A DNA stretch of 64,000 nt from an uncultured Pseudomonadota bacterium (GTDB lineage Bacteria > Pseudomonadota > Gammaproteobacteria > Xanthomonadales > Wenzhouxiangellaceae): contig CAKZPB010000136.1 of assembly GCA_937138395.1 (NCBI GenBank), positions 30,824 through 94,823 of the forward strand, written 5' to 3'. Positions 40,545 to 49,022 of the stretch are shown here, piece by piece. Below the pieces are notes generated by a model. That model saw nothing but the letters and a program-made list of their open reading frames with translations. It made no database searches and was not told the DNA's origin. Positions within the stretch are counted from its first letter, which is position 1. Every line of letters starts with the position of its first letter. The translations under genes and the position numbers were made by a program.

Positions 40545-41485
40545 ACCGCTTGCTCCCGAGGCAGTTTTTCGGCCACGCGCATTTTCGACGAGCGCGCCCG
40601 TGGATTCCTTGCACACTCGGCATCATCCGGACGCACCAGCTTGCCGATCTTTTTCAATTGCGGTGAAAACTTCACTGCAACCGGGCTTCGTCGACTGGCC
40701 GGCGGCGGCACTGCAGCCCGATGGATGGCTTGCTTGACCAGCCGGTCTTCCAGTGAATGGAAACTGATCACAACGAGACGCCCTGCCGGAGCGAGCATGT
40801 CAATACCGTCTTCCAGCACTTGCTCGAGAACGTCGAGTTCATGATTGAGTGCAATGCGGATCGCCTGAAACGTTCTTGTGGCCGGATGAATGGCCGACGC
40901 GTTGCGGGCAGCTGGAGGCATGGCCTGTTCAATCACTTCCGCCAACTGCTGGGTGCGAACCAGCGGTGAGTGCTGCTGGGCCTCGATGATGGCGCGCGCG
41001 ATTCGGCCGGCGTAGCGCTCTTCCCCGAAATCCCGGATGACGCGTGTCAAGGTGGCTTGATCCACGTGAGCCAGCCATTCCGCAGCGCTGATTCCAGTAT
41101 CGGGGTTCATGCGCATATCCAGCGGCCCGTCGGTGCGAAAACTGAAGCCCCGCCCGGCATCGTCGAGTTGAGGCGAAGACACACCCAGATCGATCAGCAG
41201 GCCGTCGATCTGATGGTCCAGCCCCATCGAGTGGATCAACGACGACAGTTCGGAGAAATTACGCTGCGCCATCACTACCCGCTCATCACCTCGGTGTGCC
41301 TGTTCTGCATGGGCGATGGCGGTCGGGTCCTGATCCAACCCGATCAAGCGGCCGGCTGCACCCAGGCGATCAAGAATCGCGCGGCTGTGCCCCCCTCGAC
41401 CGTACGTTGCATCGATATAGATTCCGTCTTTACGCACCCTTAGCGCGTCCACTGCGGCCTCCAGTAATACCGGCACATGATCCAT
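40541..41485 (-). CDS. rsmH: RsmH, 16S rRNA m4C1402 methyltransferase
   Basis: RsmH (MraW) methylates N4 of C1402 in the 16S rRNA decoding centre. The 314-residue protein begins MDHVPVLLEAAVDAL, with motif I YIDATYGRGGHSRAIL, ILIDLGVSSPQLDDAGRGFSF-like sequence, and VISFHSLEDRLVKQ near the C-terminus. The track's 41 upstream residues overlap mraZ in another frame and are rejected. It begins 13 bases after the mraZ stop. Confidence 0.97.
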   Translation of the reverse strand: MDHVPVLLEAAVDALRVRKDGIYIDATYGRGGHSRAILDRLGAAGRLIGLDQDPTAIAHAEQAHRGDERVVMAQRNFSELSSLIHSMGLDHQIDGLLIDLGVSSPQLDDAGRGFSFRTDGPLDMRMNPDTGISAAEWLAHVDQATLTRVIRDFGEERYAGRIARAIIEAQQHSPLVRTQQLAEVIEQAMPPAARNASAIHPATRTFQAIRIALNHELDVLEQVLEDGIDMLAPAGRLVVISFHSLEDRLVKQAIHRAAVPPPASRRSPVAVKFSPQLKKIGKLVRPDDAECARNPRARSSKMRVAEKLPREQAV

Positions 41486-41498
41486 GCTCGCAAGCCGG

Positions 41499-41951
41499 TC
41501 ACAAGACCAATCGTGACATTTCGTCCGACGCCTGTTCCAACATGGATCGCTCTTCCTCAGCACGCCTCTGGCTGAGTACGTTTTCGTTCCAGACTTCGAA
41601 CCGCGCACCCATACCCATCAGCACGATCTTTTTTTCCAAACCGGCAAACTGCCGCAGACTCTGCGGCAACAGCAAGCGCGCACTTCCGTCCGGCTCGACC
41701 AGCGTGGCAGAGCCGACCAGCCGGCGCTGCAGGCTGCGGTGGCTAGGATTGAATGTTGAAAGCGCCATGACATCGTCACGCACTTTTTCCCACTCCGGTT
41801 CGGGATACAACCACAGACAACCACTGTCGAATGCGGAGTACGTCATCACCAAGCGATTGTCACAAACGTCCTCAACCGCAGGGCGATAGCGGGTCGGCAG
41901 CGCCATGCGGCCCTTGCTATCGAGATTGATGGACGTTTCTCCAAAAAACAT
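41499..41951 (-). CDS. mraZ: MraZ, transcriptional repressor of the dcw cluster
   Basis: MraZ is a ring-forming, AbrB-like regulator that binds its own promoter and represses the dcw cluster. The 150-residue protein has both half repeats: FGETSINLDSKGRMALPTRYR at the N-terminus and the second DxxGR-like motif LVEPDGSARLLLPQSLR. It is the first gene of the cluster, right behind a promoter with three MraZ boxes. Confidence 0.96.
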   Translation of the reverse strand: MFFGETSINLDSKGRMALPTRYRPAVEDVCDNRLVMTYSAFDSGCLWLYPEPEWEKVRDDVMALSTFNPSHRSLQRRLVGSATLVEPDGSARLLLPQSLRQFAGLEKKIVLMGMGARFEVWNENVLSQRRAEEERSMLEQASDEMSRLVL

Positions 41952-41962
41952 GATCTGACCCT

Positions 41963-41992
41963 AAATTTCCACTTTATCCCACAATTTCCCAC
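41963..41992 (-). promoter_or_regulatory. MraZ operator: three tandem decamers
   Basis: On the minus strand three 10-base units follow one another without gaps: GTGGGAAATT, GTGGGATAAA, GTGGAAATTT. This is the known MraZ operator pattern of TGGGN boxes separated by 5 bases. The array starts just below the -10 box and ends 11 bases before the mraZ ATG. Confidence 0.9.
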
Positions 41993-42000
41993 CTAGCGCC

Positions 42001-42029
42001 ACAATAGTGGCAAAACCCAATGCTGTCAA
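42001..42029 (-). promoter_or_regulatory. Main dcw promoter (PmraZ)
   Basis: On the minus strand a perfect TTGACA is followed after exactly 17 bases by TATTGT. The -10 sits inside a 14-base palindrome (GCCAC-TATT-GTGGC). It would drive mraZ and probably the whole dcw cluster. Confidence 0.85.
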
Positions 42030-42210
42030 GCTTTTAGGTGGTGTGGGCGTCGTGATTCGGTGGCTTGATCAGCCCAGAACATGAAGCTGTTTTTAGCTAG
42101 TCTGCGTAAGCATCTGAAAAGCAGTCAAAAGACTGAATGTGCTATCCGGCTCGATATGGACGGCTGGTGCGGTGCACGCAGATTTTGTGTGGTTGAATTG
42201 AAACGATAAA

Positions 42211-42570
42211 AAAGGAGTCGGCCGATAAGCCGGGTTCTGTCAAGAACAGTCATTCATCTGGGACGATCGTCGCCGATCGCCTCGAGCAGCCTACCCGGAT
42301 GCGGCGCGGGCCACGCACTAGCATCCCTATTTGGCCTTGCTTCGAGTGGGGTTTGCCCTGCCATCAGCGGTTACCCGTGATGCGGTGCGCTCTTACCGCA
42401 CCTTTTCACCCTTACCCGGCAGCTCTAAACAGAGATGTCAGGCGGTTTGTTTTCTGTGGCACTTTCCGTAGACTCGCGTCTCCCAGGCGTTACCTGGCAC
42501 CCTGCCCTGTGAAGCCCGGACTTTCCTCTGCAGGCGCATAGCGCTACAGCGACTGTCTGGCCGACTCCTA
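42211..42570 (-). ncRNA. rnpB: RNase P RNA (class A)
   Basis: RnpB is the catalytic RNA that matures tRNA 5' ends. Read on the minus strand, the 5' end AGGAGTCGGCC and 3' end GGCCGACTCCT pair to form the P1 helix, and the RNA ends in a T-run. Conserved elements are present: AGACAGTCGC near the 5' end, GAGGAAAGTCCGGGC (CR-I), GGTAACGCCTGG, and GACAGAACCCGGCTTATC near the 3' end. The length of about 360 is normal. rnpB next to mraZ is also seen in Pseudomonas. The ORFs shown in this stretch are artefacts. Confidence 0.95.
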
Positions 42571-42724
42571 GGTCAGGCATTATGCCAGTCATTGGCTCGA
42601 AAGCACGACAAACCGGTATTTTTTGCCCGGCCAGACACATCTGAGTAAACATGACCGGGTGGTATCATAGGCGTTAACGAGGGTTTCGAACATTGAATAC
42701 GCCAGGACAGATCGCAATCGGGTC

Positions 42725-42754
42725 TTGACGGGTGTGCTACTGTTGTAGTACACT
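42725..42754 (+). promoter_or_regulatory. Candidate promoter of the orphan lipoprotein gene, with palindrome
   Basis: TTGACG is followed after 18 bases by TACACT. An imperfect 9-base palindrome (GTGTGCTAC / GTAGTACAC, one mismatch) lies between and over the two boxes, in a position where a repressor could block polymerase. Confidence 0.5.
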
Positions 42755-42844
42755 AACTTTCAGGTTGTTGTTCTGACAGCAATCCTTGACAACCAGCGGA
42801 TGCTCAACCGCTTACATCCAGCTTGGGCCATTACAGGAGATCGA

Positions 42845-44554
42845 ATGATGCTACGCAACCTATTGTCCGGCTTTGTGCTGATATCGTGTTTATTGTTGAC
42901 CGGCTGTGGTGGTGATCAGGATCAGGCGTCCGACGATTCAGGCGCAACCGCGCGCGCCATGAGCGGCGGCGACAACCCATTCCTCGGCTTCGTCGATGCA
43001 AACTCGGCCTACGTCTATGCCAATCTGGATACCATGCCGGACGCCATCGTGGATGCGGCCTGGGCGCTGAACGACGCCTCTGCAGAAAGCAATCAACAGC
43101 TGCTTGAAGGACTGGAAAACGATGAAGAGGTGCCCGAGGAATTTCGTGCGCTGATGGACGAAGTGTCCAGTCTGCTGACACGCGAAGGCTGGGAAAATGC
43201 CGGGCTATCGGTCAATCCGAAATATGCTTTTCACGCGGTTTCAGTCTACCCGTTCGCCCACATGGAATTGACCAATGGCGAAGCGTTCAGTCAGCTGATC
43301 GAGCGCATTCAAACCAGCCTCGAGCAACCGCTTGAGCAGCGTGACGTCGATGGACAGCCAGTCTATTGGTTCGAGGCAGCGCCGGGTTTCGGCATTGCGC
43401 TGCATCATTCCGACACGGTCGCCAGTGCCGCAATGATTCCGGACCAGGCCGAATATTTTGCCCGTTTGACCGGCCAGGCACGGCCGGCTGAAGCCATGAC
43501 CGAGAGCCAGCTCGAAGCATTCAACAGTGCGCTTGAATTTACCCCGCACGGCAGCGGGTTTGTTGACATGCGCCGCGTCATGGACGAATTGCGCAGCCCG
43601 GATTCAATATTGATGGCCATGGATGACAGCGGGGCCTTCCAGACGTTTGTCGAAAACCCGGCCTGTATCGTCGAGGTGGATGCGCTTACCAACGCGATGC
43701 CGCGCATGGTCTTCGGCTACACCGAATTGGACGACGACACGCTGAATTTCCTGTTTCGTCAGGAAATGTCCAGTGAGCTTGCCAATGCACTGATGCCGAT
43801 TTCCAGAGCACCGGTTACGATTGATCAGGAATTGTCCGGCATGTTCAACTTTGGCATGGCGTTTGATTTGATTCGGGCACGCGAATTTGCCCAGAACCTG
43901 GTCAATGGCTGGGTTGAAAATCCGCCAGCCTGCCCGATGTTCGAGTCCATTGCGATGGGCGCCGAAGGCATGCAGGCCAACCTGAACCGGCCGATACCCC
44001 CGATGGTGACCAATTTGCAGGGCTTGTTCATCGAGGCCATGGACTTCAATCTGGCCGAGCAGATGCAGCCTGAGTTCGAGGGCACGATGAGTTTCTTCAT
44101 GAACAATCCGCAGCTGCTGGTTGGTATGGCGCAAATGTTCTCGCCGGTAGTTGCAGAAATTCAAATGGAGCCCGGTGGTGAACTTCAGCCTGTGCCAATG
44201 GAAGCACTACCCCCTCAGTTTCAGAATCTCGATCTCGAAGCCTGGATGGGCATGGGTGAGAATTCAATCGGCCTGGCGGTTGGTGAGGCGCAGCGCCCCG
44301 CGCTGGAACAGCGGCTGGAAGCGTCGGACGCCGATCCGTTTCTGATGGCTGGTCGAATGGATTTCGCCATCCTGGGCAAATTCATGGACATCGCGACTCA
44401 AAGCATTGGCCAGGATGAAACCGAGCTACAGGACATGCTTGAAGTTCAGCGACAGCAATACGATGCCATCGCCGACTTCTACGATGAAGGCTCATTCACG
44501 ATCGGCTTCACCGAACAGGGCATTGATTTCTTCTTCGGCACCGAGCTGAACTAA
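42845..44554 (+). CDS. Large predicted lipoprotein of unknown function
   Basis: I do not recognise this 569-residue protein. Its first 24 residues are a lipoprotein signal (MMLRNLLSGFVLISCLLLTGCGG) with lipobox LLTGC; the residues after the Cys are Gly-Gly-Asp-Gln-Asp, and an Asp at +3 rather than +2 suggests transfer to the outer membrane. An Asp/Ser-rich linker follows. The body is acidic and rich in Met, Phe and Asn, for example FVDANSAYVYANLDTMPDAIVDAAWALND, and FDLIRAREFAQNLVNGWVENPPACPMFESIAMGAEGM. No catalytic motif, TPR or metal site is visible. It looks like one long globular fold. AGGAGATCGA precedes the ATG. It is transcribed alone between rnpB and hda. Confidence 0.8.
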   Translation: MMLRNLLSGFVLISCLLLTGCGGDQDQASDDSGATARAMSGGDNPFLGFVDANSAYVYANLDTMPDAIVDAAWALNDASAESNQQLLEGLENDEEVPEEFRALMDEVSSLLTREGWENAGLSVNPKYAFHAVSVYPFAHMELTNGEAFSQLIERIQTSLEQPLEQRDVDGQPVYWFEAAPGFGIALHHSDTVASAAMIPDQAEYFARLTGQARPAEAMTESQLEAFNSALEFTPHGSGFVDMRRVMDELRSPDSILMAMDDSGAFQTFVENPACIVEVDALTNAMPRMVFGYTELDDDTLNFLFRQEMSSELANALMPISRAPVTIDQELSGMFNFGMAFDLIRAREFAQNLVNGWVENPPACPMFESIAMGAEGMQANLNRPIPPMVTNLQGLFIEAMDFNLAEQMQPEFEGTMSFFMNNPQLLVGMAQMFSPVVAEIQMEPGGELQPVPMEALPPQFQNLDLEAWMGMGENSIGLAVGEAQRPALEQRLEASDADPFLMAGRMDFAILGKFMDIATQSIGQDETELQDMLEVQRQQYDAIADFYDEGSFTIGFTEQGIDFFFGTELN

Positions 44555-44558
44555 TACC

Positions 44559-44596
44559 TGTCGCAATCAGCCGCTGCATTGCGGCTGATTGCGACA
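44559..44596 (+). terminator. Perfect 15-base hairpin after the lipoprotein gene
   Basis: TGTCGCAATCAGCCG and its exact complement CGGCTGATTGCGACA flank an 8-base loop, 5 bases after the stop codon. No T-run follows, so termination may rely on RNA structure or Rho; the hairpin could equally protect the mRNA 3' end. Confidence 0.6.
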
Positions 44597-44770
44597 CGGA
44601 CGGCTGAGTCATTCTTCGCGTTCGGGACAATGGCTTCATGGATGGCTTGTGCCGATGGTTGGAACCAACGGTGCTCGTTCAAACAAGCCATCATAATCCC
44701 GCCGAAAATCAAGCGTCATCCTGCCCCCGGATGGGTTTGGCTATACGCAGATTGAATCAAGGGCTCGAAA

Positions 44771-44800
44771 AAACCGACCGGCATTCAGGTCGGTTTTTTA
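44771..44800. terminator. Bidirectional terminator overlapping the hda stop codon
   Basis: AAACCGACC and GGTCGGTTT form a stem with T-runs on both strands. On the minus strand the upstream arm encodes the last residues of Hda and the TGA lies in the loop. Confidence 0.8.
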
Positions 44801-45504
44801 TTGCCTGCGTCAGAATCACTGCGCTGCACGTCCAGATGACTTCGTGCCAGTGGAATGGAGAGCACGCGTCGTTCGGCACGGGCCTGCTCCGAGAGCTGCT
44901 CGAACAGATCAACCAGACGCGATGGGCTGCGTGGCGCACGACGCAGCAGATAGTCGACGATACCGTAGCCCGGCTTGAGCTGAAAATCCTCCAGCAATTG
45001 CTCAATCAACTGACTGAACGCAACATCGCTGCCGCTTTGAAGCGGCGATAGCTTCAAGTGTGCAGCCTGATTCAGTCGCGAGCGCAGGTCCGGCAAGACG
45101 AAGCTGGTGCGGTCTCTGCCAGTCATTAGCAGGCCGGTGTGGCTGGCCCGCCAGGTATTCAATGCATTGAACAGCGCGCGCTCCGCTTCATCGACTCCGG
45201 CAATGGCGTCGACATCGTCCAGAATTACCCACTCGGCCCGGGTCTGATCCAGCACGTTGAACGCAGCCGAAACCGAACAGGCAACAAAGCGGGCATCCTG
45301 GTCGTTGCGCAACGCACGATCAAATACAGCATGCGCCAGATGGCTGCGGCCGCTTTGGGCCTGGCCTGACAGGAAGTACCATTGACCGGGCTCCAGCCCG
45401 GTTTTCAGTACATCAAGAATCGTCTGGTTGGGGCCGGGAATGAAATTATCGAACAACAATCGCCGCGGTGGAGTCAATGCCAATGGAATCTGGGGCGCAG
45501 TCAT
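44785..45504 (-). CDS. hda: Hda, DnaA regulatory inactivator
   Basis: Hda binds the sliding clamp and promotes ATP hydrolysis by DnaA, limiting re-initiation of replication. The 239-residue AAA+ protein resembles DnaA without its DNA-binding domain. The N-terminal MTAPQIPLALTPP contains a QIPLAL clamp-binding motif of the Hda type. The Walker A is GQAQSGRSHL, with Arg instead of Lys, as in E. coli Hda (GAGRSHL); the sensor region LILDDVDAIAG-like sequence (VILDDVDAI) follows. The protein ends in an acidic/basic tail (SDSDAGNKKPT) encoded in the terminator stem. Its start overlaps the preceding CDP-alcohol transferase gene by four bases. Confidence 0.92.
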   Translation of the reverse strand: MTAPQIPLALTPPRRLLFDNFIPGPNQTILDVLKTGLEPGQWYFLSGQAQSGRSHLAHAVFDRALRNDQDARFVACSVSAAFNVLDQTRAEWVILDDVDAIAGVDEAERALFNALNTWRASHTGLLMTGRDRTSFVLPDLRSRLNQAAHLKLSPLQSGSDVAFSQLIEQLLEDFQLKPGYGIVDYLLRRAPRSPSRLVDLFEQLSEQARAERRVLSIPLARSHLDVQRSDSDAGNKKPT

Positions 45505-46079
45505 GATGATCCTGGTGGCGCACTATTGCGCGAGCGCACAACTCGAACCGCCCGAATGGACCAAATGACGACATATTGAACCAGCGTCGCGGCCGCCAGA
45601 AAGCCAACCAGCCAGATCAAACCGATCGTTAACGGCAACGGAACCGGAATACCGGCCAAACCGATCAAGAGAACCCACATCAACAGCAGTTGGCAGAACG
45701 TATTGAATTTAGAAAGCTCGGTCGGCTGACCACGGAACCGTTCAATTCGATAGTGGTAATACAGGCCGCCGCCGACAATCACCAGGTCGCGCACGACAAC
45801 GACACCGACCAGCCACCACGGCAGATGACCAAGCCAGGCCAGCGTCCAGTAGGCCGAAGTCATTAGCAGCTTGTCGGCAACCGGATCGAGCCAGCCCCCC
45901 ATTTCGGTCTGCCAATCGAATCGGCGCGCCAGGGTGCCGTCGAGCCAATCGCTGATTCCGGCCATCAGGGCTACAATCAAGGCGCGCAGGTAATCGCCTG
46001 TCAACAACAGAAAAACCAGCACCGGAACCATCGCTATGCGGGCCAGAGTCAACAGGTTGGGCAGGAAGCGAAAATTCAT
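45501..46079 (-). CDS. CDP-alcohol phosphatidyltransferase
   Basis: The 192-residue membrane protein carries the CDP-alcohol phosphotransferase signature SDWLDGTLARRFDWQTEMGGWLDPVADK, i.e. D-x2-DG-x2-AR-x8-G-x3-D-x3-D, with all four Asp present, and about six hydrophobic helices. Enzymes of this fold make phosphatidylglycerophosphate (PgsA) or cardiolipin; which one cannot be told here, and a dedicated pgsA normally sits near uvrC. It lies 12 bases after the DUF2066 gene and overlaps hda by four bases, the usual neighbourhood of this paralogue in gammaproteobacteria. The permease perM, commonly between it and hda, is missing. Confidence 0.88.
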   Translation of the reverse strand: MNFRFLPNLLTLARIAMVPVLVFLLLTGDYLRALIVALMAGISDWLDGTLARRFDWQTEMGGWLDPVADKLLMTSAYWTLAWLGHLPWWLVGVVVVRDLVIVGGGLYYHYRIERFRGQPTELSKFNTFCQLLLMWVLLIGLAGIPVPLPLTIGLIWLVGFLAAATLVQYVVIWSIRAVRVVRSRNSAPPGSS

Positions 46080-46091
46080 CAGTGCGTATCG

Positions 46092-47123
46092 TCACCATGC
46101 CAGACGGTAGTGCAGCGCGCGCGTGACCGGATCACTGCGCTCGAACAGCAGCAGATCAGAAAGTGCAATGCGCGATTCCAATCCACTTCCGCTGGCGATC
46201 AGCTCGAATTCGATGAAATCGGGTCCGGCGCGGTTCACACGCAATGATTCCACACCGGTCAGGGTATTCAAGTACCGCGTGATTTCTGCATACTGGACTT
46301 CATTGGACAGGCCGGATATCACCAGGCGCTGTTGACCAGGACGACCGGCCAGCACTGCGTAGCGATTGCTGAGTGCAGCTGCAATTCGGCCCAAACCAAG
46401 ATCAATCACCTCAGCGGGATCGCCGCCTGATCGTTCGAAAGCACGCTCCATTTCGTCCAGCTTCCAGGACCATCGGCCAGTGACAAAATCGGGATTCTGA
46501 CGCAGGTCCAGCATGATCGTGCCACTGGCGCCATACCGCTGTTTGGCGTTTTCAGCAGCATCCGTGAAACCGCCCCGGATATCCGAGGGCGATACCTCGA
46601 TGCGGTCACCGGCATCCAGGATGGGTCGAATCAGATTCAAGCCGTAACGAAAAGCGGCACGCTCCAGGGCATGCTCAGTGATGCTGTCCTGCTCAAGGTA
46701 CTCAGCGCTTCCGGCCTGATCGGTCGTGACCCAGATCAACATCTGGGGCCGTTCCTGACCCCAGCGAGCCAGCCCGGCGCGATCCAGCAGTTGATTGACC
46801 GCCTGCTGGTCGAACTCGATACGCTGCATGCGGACATCAATGAACCGGCCCTCCGGATCGGGCACGGAGACACGACTGAACTGTCGCGTCAGAATCATCT
46901 GCTCGATCAGATCATTGGATAGCTGCAATTCGGAAACCAGGTTCTGCCCGACACGGCCGGTCAACCGAACCAGCACTTGATTCAGGACTGCCGCTACTGG
47001 AACCGCCTGTTCAAATTGGTTTTCGACCGGCAGCTCACCGATATACAAACCGCTGCTGGTCTGCGCACTGGTTGGCAGCAGACAGCAAGCCAGAATCAGG
47101 ATTGGTACTATGCGTCGGATCAC
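46092..47123 (-). CDS. DUF2066 exported protein
   Basis: The 343-residue protein has a signal peptide (VIRRIVPILILACCLLPTSAQT) and the DUF2066 domain (PVAAVLNQVLVRLTGRVGQNLV...FIDVRMQRIEFDQQAVNQLLDRAGLARW). I place the start at a GTG at 47123, because the track's extra 39 residues extend into the purM upstream region and the family starts at the signal peptide. The function is unknown; the family is found almost always beside purM and hda in gammaproteobacteria. It is divergent from purM across about 115 bases. Confidence 0.8.
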   Translation of the reverse strand: MIRRIVPILILACCLLPTSAQTSSGLYIGELPVENQFEQAVPVAAVLNQVLVRLTGRVGQNLVSELQLSNDLIEQMILTRQFSRVSVPDPEGRFIDVRMQRIEFDQQAVNQLLDRAGLARWGQERPQMLIWVTTDQAGSAEYLEQDSITEHALERAAFRYGLNLIRPILDAGDRIEVSPSDIRGGFTDAAENAKQRYGASGTIMLDLRQNPDFVTGRWSWKLDEMERAFERSGGDPAEVIDLGLGRIAAALSNRYAVLAGRPGQQRLVISGLSNEVQYAEITRYLNTLTGVESLRVNRAGPDFIEFELIASGSGLESRIALSDLLLFERSDPVTRALHYRLAW

Positions 47124-47238
47124 GTCCGAACCATAGCACAGCGGATCGGCGACCGGGCGCTCTCCAGCCGCGCTGCAGGCGCTGGAATCAGGCAGAATAG
47201 TGCCCGAAGTCTTTGACCCCTGTTTCGGGAGATCCTGC

Positions 47239-48303
47239 ATGAGTCAATCGGATAACAATTCCAGTTCGGAATCACTGGATTATCGATCTTCCGGGGTGGA
47301 TATCGATGCCGGAAATGAGCTGGTCAAGCGCATCAAGCCGATGGTCAAGCGCACCGCGCGCACCGAAGTGCTATCAGGCCTGGGTGGCTTTGGCGGCCTG
47401 TTCCAGCTCGGCCAACAGTACGCCGACCCGGTGCTGGTCTCCGGGACTGACGGCGTGGGTACCAAATTGATGCTGGCCCGGGCGTTGAATCAGCACCGCA
47501 GCATCGGTATTGATCTGGTCGCCATGTGCGTCAACGATATCCTGGTGACCGGCGCTGAGCCGCTGTTTTTTCTTGATTATTTTGCCTGCGGCCAACTGGA
47601 GCTCGATCAGGCCAGTGACGTGATCGCAGGCATTGCAAGTGGCTGCGAGCTGGCCGGTTGCGCATTGATCGGCGGCGAAACTGCCGAAATGCCGGGCATG
47701 TATCCGATAGGCGAATACGACCTGGCGGGCTTCTGCGTTGGCTGTGTTGAACGCGATCGGCTGATTGACGGCCAACGGGTCGAGGCGGGATGCAGCCTGA
47801 TCGGACTACGCAGCTCCGGACCCCACAGCAATGGGTACTCATTGATCCGTAGCGTCCTGGATCGAGCCGGCGGCATCGAAGCCAATGCGTCCATGGCTGC
47901 TCAATTGCTTGAACCGACCCGAATCTACGTTGCCAGCGTACAACCGTTGTTGGCCCAGTTCGATGTGCTTGGCATGGCGCACATCACAGGCGGTGGGCTG
48001 ACCGAGAACATCATCCGCAGCGTGCCAGACGGTCTGGGCGTCGAAATCGATCTCTCCGCATGGTCAGTTCCACCCGTTTTCCGCTGGCTCCAGGATATCG
48101 GCAAGATTCAGCCTGGCGATCTGCGTCGCACATTCAATCTCGGTATCGGCTTTGTCCTGATCGTCCCCGAAACGCAAACTGAAGCCGTGATCACCGCCCT
48201 GATCGATTCCGGTGAACCGGATCCCGTCCGACTTGGACACGTTGTTGATGTTGAACAAGGGCAACCCAGAGTGCAGTTCAATGGCGGCGATGCTGCGTCA
48301 TGA
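47239..48303 (+). CDS. purM: PurM, phosphoribosylformylglycinamidine cyclo-ligase
   Basis: PurM makes aminoimidazole ribotide, the fifth step of purine synthesis. The 354-residue protein has DYRSSGVDIDAGNELVKRIKP, VSGTDGVGTKL, and GGETAEMPGMY, all hallmarks of the family. The start at MSQSDNNSS is preceded by GGGAG; the longer track start is rejected. It overlaps purN by four bases. Confidence 0.97.
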   Translation: MSQSDNNSSSESLDYRSSGVDIDAGNELVKRIKPMVKRTARTEVLSGLGGFGGLFQLGQQYADPVLVSGTDGVGTKLMLARALNQHRSIGIDLVAMCVNDILVTGAEPLFFLDYFACGQLELDQASDVIAGIASGCELAGCALIGGETAEMPGMYPIGEYDLAGFCVGCVERDRLIDGQRVEAGCSLIGLRSSGPHSNGYSLIRSVLDRAGGIEANASMAAQLLEPTRIYVASVQPLLAQFDVLGMAHITGGGLTENIIRSVPDGLGVEIDLSAWSVPPVFRWLQDIGKIQPGDLRRTFNLGIGFVLIVPETQTEAVITALIDSGEPDPVRLGHVVDVEQGQPRVQFNGGDAAS

Positions 48304-49022
48304 CGGTGAATGAGAACGGGCTGGACCTGGTTATTCTGATTTCCGGTCGAGGCAGCAATGCGATGGCGATTGCCGACGCCATCGACGAAGGTCGTTTAGC
48401 GGGCTCGCTCAAGGTTCGTGCTGTAATTGCGGACTGCTCCACTGAACAACCGGCAGCCGGTGTGGCCGCAGCAGCCAGGCGGGGCCTGGATACCGCCATC
48501 GTTGATCCGAAGCAGCATGCCGACAAGGCCAGCTTCGAGGCGGCGCTGCAGTGCGTCATCGATTCCTTTGAGGCCCATCTGGTCGTACTGGCCGGCTTCA
48601 TGCGGGTGCTATCGGCTGACTTTGTGGAACACTATGCGGGTCGAATCATCAATATCCATCCCTCGCTGCTACCGAAATACCGCGGCCTGAACACCCACCA
48701 ACGTGCGCTGGATGCCGATGATGCCCAACATGGTGCCAGCGTGCATTGGGTCACGCCGGAACTGGATGCCGGGCCCGTCCTGACCCAGGCATCCATTGAC
48801 ATTCTGGCATCGGACAATGCAACCACACTGGCTGAGCGCCTGTTGCCGGTCGAGCATCGGCTGTATCCAGCGACGCTGGCACTTTTATCCAATCTCGGAG
48901 TCTTATCGGGACATGAGCGCAATGATCAAACAATACCGGACGGTTGGTTGCTGGATCGTGATTTTGACGCTGCTGGTCGTTGTCTGTCTCGGCGCGGCTC
49001 AGGCCCAGCGACCTCAAGCTGA
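48300..49022 (+). CDS. purN: PurN, phosphoribosylglycinamide formyltransferase
   Basis: PurN formylates GAR using 10-formyl-THF. The 240-residue protein shows the N-terminal LVILISGRGSNAMAI, the catalytic INIHPSLLPKYRGLNTHQRAL and VHWVTPELDAGP. Most PurN proteins are about 210 residues; the extra ~28 residues here are encoded in the stretch that overlaps the start of the DUF3108 gene by about 110 bases. The tail (LDRDFDAAGRCLSRRGSGPATSS) is low in family character. Confidence 0.95.
   Translation: MTVNENGLDLVILISGRGSNAMAIADAIDEGRLAGSLKVRAVIADCSTEQPAAGVAAAARRGLDTAIVDPKQHADKASFEAALQCVIDSFEAHLVVLAGFMRVLSADFVEHYAGRIINIHPSLLPKYRGLNTHQRALDADDAQHGASVHWVTPELDAGPVLTQASIDILASDNATTLAERLLPVEHRLYPATLALLSNLGVLSGHERNDQTIPDGWLLDRDFDAAGRCLSRRGSGPATSS

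Noticed and set aside
42299-42541. Short ORFs within the RNase P RNA
   Set aside because: The stretch is explained by rnpB, with P1 pairing and conserved core motifs; the ORFs are fortuitous.
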